Of a DNA stretch of 7,682 nucleotides, positions 5,590 to 7,682 are shown one piece after another. The position numbers and the translations under genes are program-made. The notes beneath the pieces are model-generated. The model searched no databases and had not been told where the DNA came from. It was given only the letters and a program-made list of their open reading frames with translations. Numbering within the stretch: the first letter of the stretch is position 1; every line of letters begins with the position of its first letter. This DNA is from Gaiellasilicea sp046594445 (lineage in GTDB: Bacteria; Actinomycetota; Thermoleophilia; Gaiellales; Gaiellaceae): the NCBI GenBank assembly GCA_046594445.1, contig JBKJSM010000065.1, positions 1 through 7,682 on the forward strand, given 5' to 3'.

Positions 5590-7682
5590 TTACGACGCGG
5601 CGGAGACGAAGCGCTCGAGCTGGGCCTCGTCAACGAGCACATGCCGCGGCTTCGAGCCCTCGTAGCCAGAGATGATTCCGCGCCGCTCGAGCATGTCGAT
5701 CAGTCGTCCTGCGCGCGTGTAGCCGACCCGTAGGCGCCGCTGGATCAGCGACACGGACGCCGTCTGCGTCTGCACGACGATCTCGATCGCCTTGTCGAGC
5801 AGCGGGTCCTCGTCGGGGTCGAAGTCCCCGTCGTGGCCGTCCGCGTCGACGGCGCCCTCGGGCAGCTCGAGCAGCGTCTCGTCGAGCTCCTGCGCGCGCT
5901 GATGGCGGCACTGCTCGACGACGAGCGTGACCTCTTCCTCCGAGACGTACGCGCCCTGGACGCGCTGCAGCCGCGAGGTGCCGAGCGGTTTGAAGAGCAT
6001 GTCGCCCTGGCCGAGCAGGCTCTCGGCTCCGGCGGTGTCGAGGATCACGCGGGAGTCGGTCTGGCTCGAGACGGCGAACGCGATCCGGCTCGGCACGTTC
6101 GCCTTGATCATCCCGGTGATCACGTCCACGGACGGGCGCTGCGTCGCGAGCACGAGATGGATGCCGACGGCGCGCGACTTCTGCGCCAGCCGGATCACGC
6201 AGTCCTCGACGGCCTGCGGGCTGATCATCATCAGGTCGGCCAGCTCGTCGATGACGACGAGCAGGTAGGGCAGCGGCTTCTCGCCGCGGGCGCGGAGGGC
6301 GCGGTTCGCCTCGGCCAGGTTGCGGGCGCGCACGAGCGAGAGGCGCACGTAGCGGCGCTCCATCTCGGCGGCGACGTTGGCGAGCACCGCGCTCGCCTCC
6401 TTGGGGCTCGAGACGACCGGCGTCAACAGGTGCGGAATCGACTCGTAGTAGCCGAGCTCGATCCGCTTCGGGTCGATCAGGATCATGCGCACGTCGTCCG
6501 GCGTCGCGCGCAGCAGGATCGACGTGAGCATCGTGTTGATGCAGCCGGACTTCCCCGAGCCGGTCGTGCCGGCGATCAGCAGGTGCGGCATGCGCGCGAG
6601 GTCGGTCCAGACCGCGTTGCCGGAGATGTCCTTGCCCAGCCAGACAGCGAGCGGGCTCGCCGTGCCGGGAAGGTCGGCGTAGACGTCGCCGAGCGTGACG
6701 AGCTTGGGCGAGAGGTTCGGCACCTCGACGCCGACCGCCTGCTTGCCGGGGATCGGGGCGAGGATGCGGATCTCGGTCGTCGCGAGCGCGTAGGAGAGGT
6801 CGTCCTTGAGCGCGGCGACCTTCGACACCTTCGTGCCCGGTGCGAGCTGGAGCTCGTAGCGCGTGACGCGAGGGCCCGAGATCTGGCCGAGAACGGTCGC
6901 CTCCACACCGAAGTGCGCCAGGGTCTCGACCAGCAGCCGCGCAACCGCCTCGCCCGACTCCTTGCCCGCCGGTGTCGCCGGCGGAGCGGAGCGGAGCAGG
7001 CTGCGGTCCGGCAGGCGGTATTCGGCGTGTTCGCTCCGCAGCTCGAACAGGCGGGCCGACTCGAGCGTCGTCTCGTCCTCCTCCGGCGGCAGGAGCGACG
7101 GCCGCTCCGCGCTCTCGCCGACGATGTCGGGGAAGTCGTGCACGGCGTCCACGGGCGGCGGGTGGTGGATGACGGGGATCGAGACGGGCTCGGGAATCGG
7201 CGCGGTGACCCGCCGGTCGCGCGAGCGGCGTGCCGCGGCCCCCGCGCGCCTGACGGCGTGCCCCGAGCAGCGGAGGACGGCGCCCACCGAGGCGCCCGAG
7301 AGGAGCAGCGTGCCCATCGAGAGCGCCGTCACGCCTGCGAGCAGCGAGCCGGTTCCGCCGAGCAGGCGCGCCAGGCCGCCGCCGAGCCACTCCCCCACGT
7401 ACCCACCGTGGCCGGAGCCCAGCGTGATCATGAGGCCGGCGACGGAGAGCACGAGGCCGACGCGGAAGGGCCGCACGTCGAGCAGTGCGCTGCGGAAGAG
7501 CATCAGGCCGCCGACGCCGGCAAGAGCAAGCGGCACGACGTACGCCGCGCCCCCGACCACGGCGCGCAGCCCGTCGGCGATCTTCGCGCCGGCGAGGCCG
7601 CCGTCCCAGCCGACCCAGAGCAGCGAGGCGAGGAAGATCCCGAGCGCGGCGAGGCCGAGCCCGATCAGCTCGGGATGGTGAT
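5590..7682 (-). CDS. ftsK: FtsK/SpoIIIE-type DNA translocase, N-terminus beyond window
   Basis: This septal, membrane-anchored ATPase pumps double-stranded DNA and clears chromosome ends during division. The frame is open to the window edge; the GTG at 7560 is internal, since 40 further codons upstream read as FtsK-like sequence (HHPELIGLGL...). Of 696 visible residues, about four membrane segments fall at 5-24, 41-62, 71-90 and 107-136. A Pro/acidic linker follows (about 160-235). The alpha domain is at about 242-322. The RecA-like motor has Walker A GTTGSGKS (371-378), Walker B LLVVIDE (473-479), and the conserved stretches LATQRPSVDVITG (511-523) and LLGQGDMLF (555-563). An acidic linker (611-626) precedes the winged-helix gamma domain (about 628-683), which in this family reads DNA polarity. 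The stop is TAA at 5592-5590. No terminator is visible after it, so read-through into the importer operon is possible. Confidence 0.97.
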   Translation of the reverse strand, partial: HHPELIGLGLAALGIFLASLLWVGWDGGLAGAKIADGLRAVVGGAAYVVPLALAGVGGLMLFRSALLDVRPFRVGLVLSVAGLMITLGSGHGGYVGEWLGGGLARLLGGTGSLLAGVTALSMGTLLLSGASVGAVLRCSGHAVRRAGAAARRSRDRRVTAPIPEPVSIPVIHHPPPVDAVHDFPDIVGESAERPSLLPPEEDETTLESARLFELRSEHAEYRLPDRSLLRSAPPATPAGKESGEAVARLLVETLAHFGVEATVLGQISGPRVTRYELQLAPGTKVSKVAALKDDLSYALATTEIRILAPIPGKQAVGVEVPNLSPKLVTLGDVYADLPGTASPLAVWLGKDISGNAVWTDLARMPHLLIAGTTGSGKSGCINTMLTSILLRATPDDVRMILIDPKRIELGYYESIPHLLTPVVSSPKEASAVLANVAAEMERRYVRLSLVRARNLAEANRALRARGEKPLPYLLVVIDELADLMMISPQAVEDCVIRLAQKSRAVGIHLVLATQRPSVDVITGMIKANVPSRIAFAVSSQTDSRVILDTAGAESLLGQGDMLFKPLGTSRLQRVQGAYVSEEEVTLVVEQCRHQRAQELDETLLELPEGAVDADGHDGDFDPDEDPLLDKAIEIVVQTQTASVSLIQRRLRVGYTRAGRLIDMLERRGIISGYEGSKPRHVLVDEAQLERFVSAAS

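Noticed and set aside
2246..5675. Further long plus-strand open frames, at 2246-3154, 3544-4563 and 4431-5675
   Set aside because: Each is antisense to a clearly identified ABC transporter gene. Their Arg/Asp/Leu-rich sequences show no family motifs.
5590..7560. GTG at 7560 as the true start of ftsK
   Set aside because: The frame remains open for 40 more codons to the window edge, and these encode FtsK-like membrane sequence.
6863..7681. Plus-strand open frame opposite ftsK
   Set aside because: It is Ser/Arg/Pro-rich and has no domain, while the minus strand here encodes unmistakable FtsK sequence.
1..7682. Defence system, mobile element, CRISPR array or biosynthetic cluster
   Set aside because: I saw no transposase, integrase, repeat array, tRNA-like site or unusual enzyme. 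All sequence is explained by ftsK and one ABC importer operon.

Overview
The window comes from a GC-rich bacterium whose codon third positions are almost always G or C. The protein style (FtsK N-terminus, Cys-containing BMP-family binding proteins, GTG starts) suggests Actinomycetota, probably the Thermoleophilia/Gaiellales side. That placement is my inference from sequence style, not from a search. Every gene supported here reads on the minus strand, so transcription runs from high to low coordinates.

Layout in transcription order: (1) 7682-5590, the FtsK/SpoIIIE DNA translocase, missing its N-terminus beyond the window edge. (2) 5589-5508, a short, relatively AT-rich spacer with a candidate extended -10 promoter, a 10-bp palindrome and a strong Shine-Dalgarno sequence. 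(3) 5507-4443, a secreted BMP/PnrA-like substrate-binding protein without a lipobox. (4) 4442-4384, a spacer almost filled by a perfect 13-bp inverted repeat. (5) 4383-3310, a second BMP/PnrA-like substrate-binding protein, this one a lipoprotein. (6) 3309-3263, a short spacer with a TAGAAT box exactly 7 nt before the next start codon. (7) 3262-1739, a double-domain ABC ATPase. (8) 1742-450, the first membrane permease. (9) 453-1, the second permease, cut by the window edge. The last three genes are joined by GTGA and ATGA stop/start overlaps.

Genes 3 to 9 form one ABC importer of the BMP/NupNOPQ type, whose characterised members import purine or other nucleosides. Two binding proteins capture ligand outside the membrane, the two permeases form the channel, and the ATPase powers uptake. 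The substrate cannot be read from this window. FtsK, the DNA pump acting at the division septum, is an unrelated neighbour.

I see no mobile element, CRISPR array, RNA gene or obviously undescribed system. The best leads are the two tandem binding proteins with strongly opposite net charge and different anchoring, the hairpin between them, and a possible leaderless internal promoter before the ATPase. No stretch over 300 bases is without a gene.
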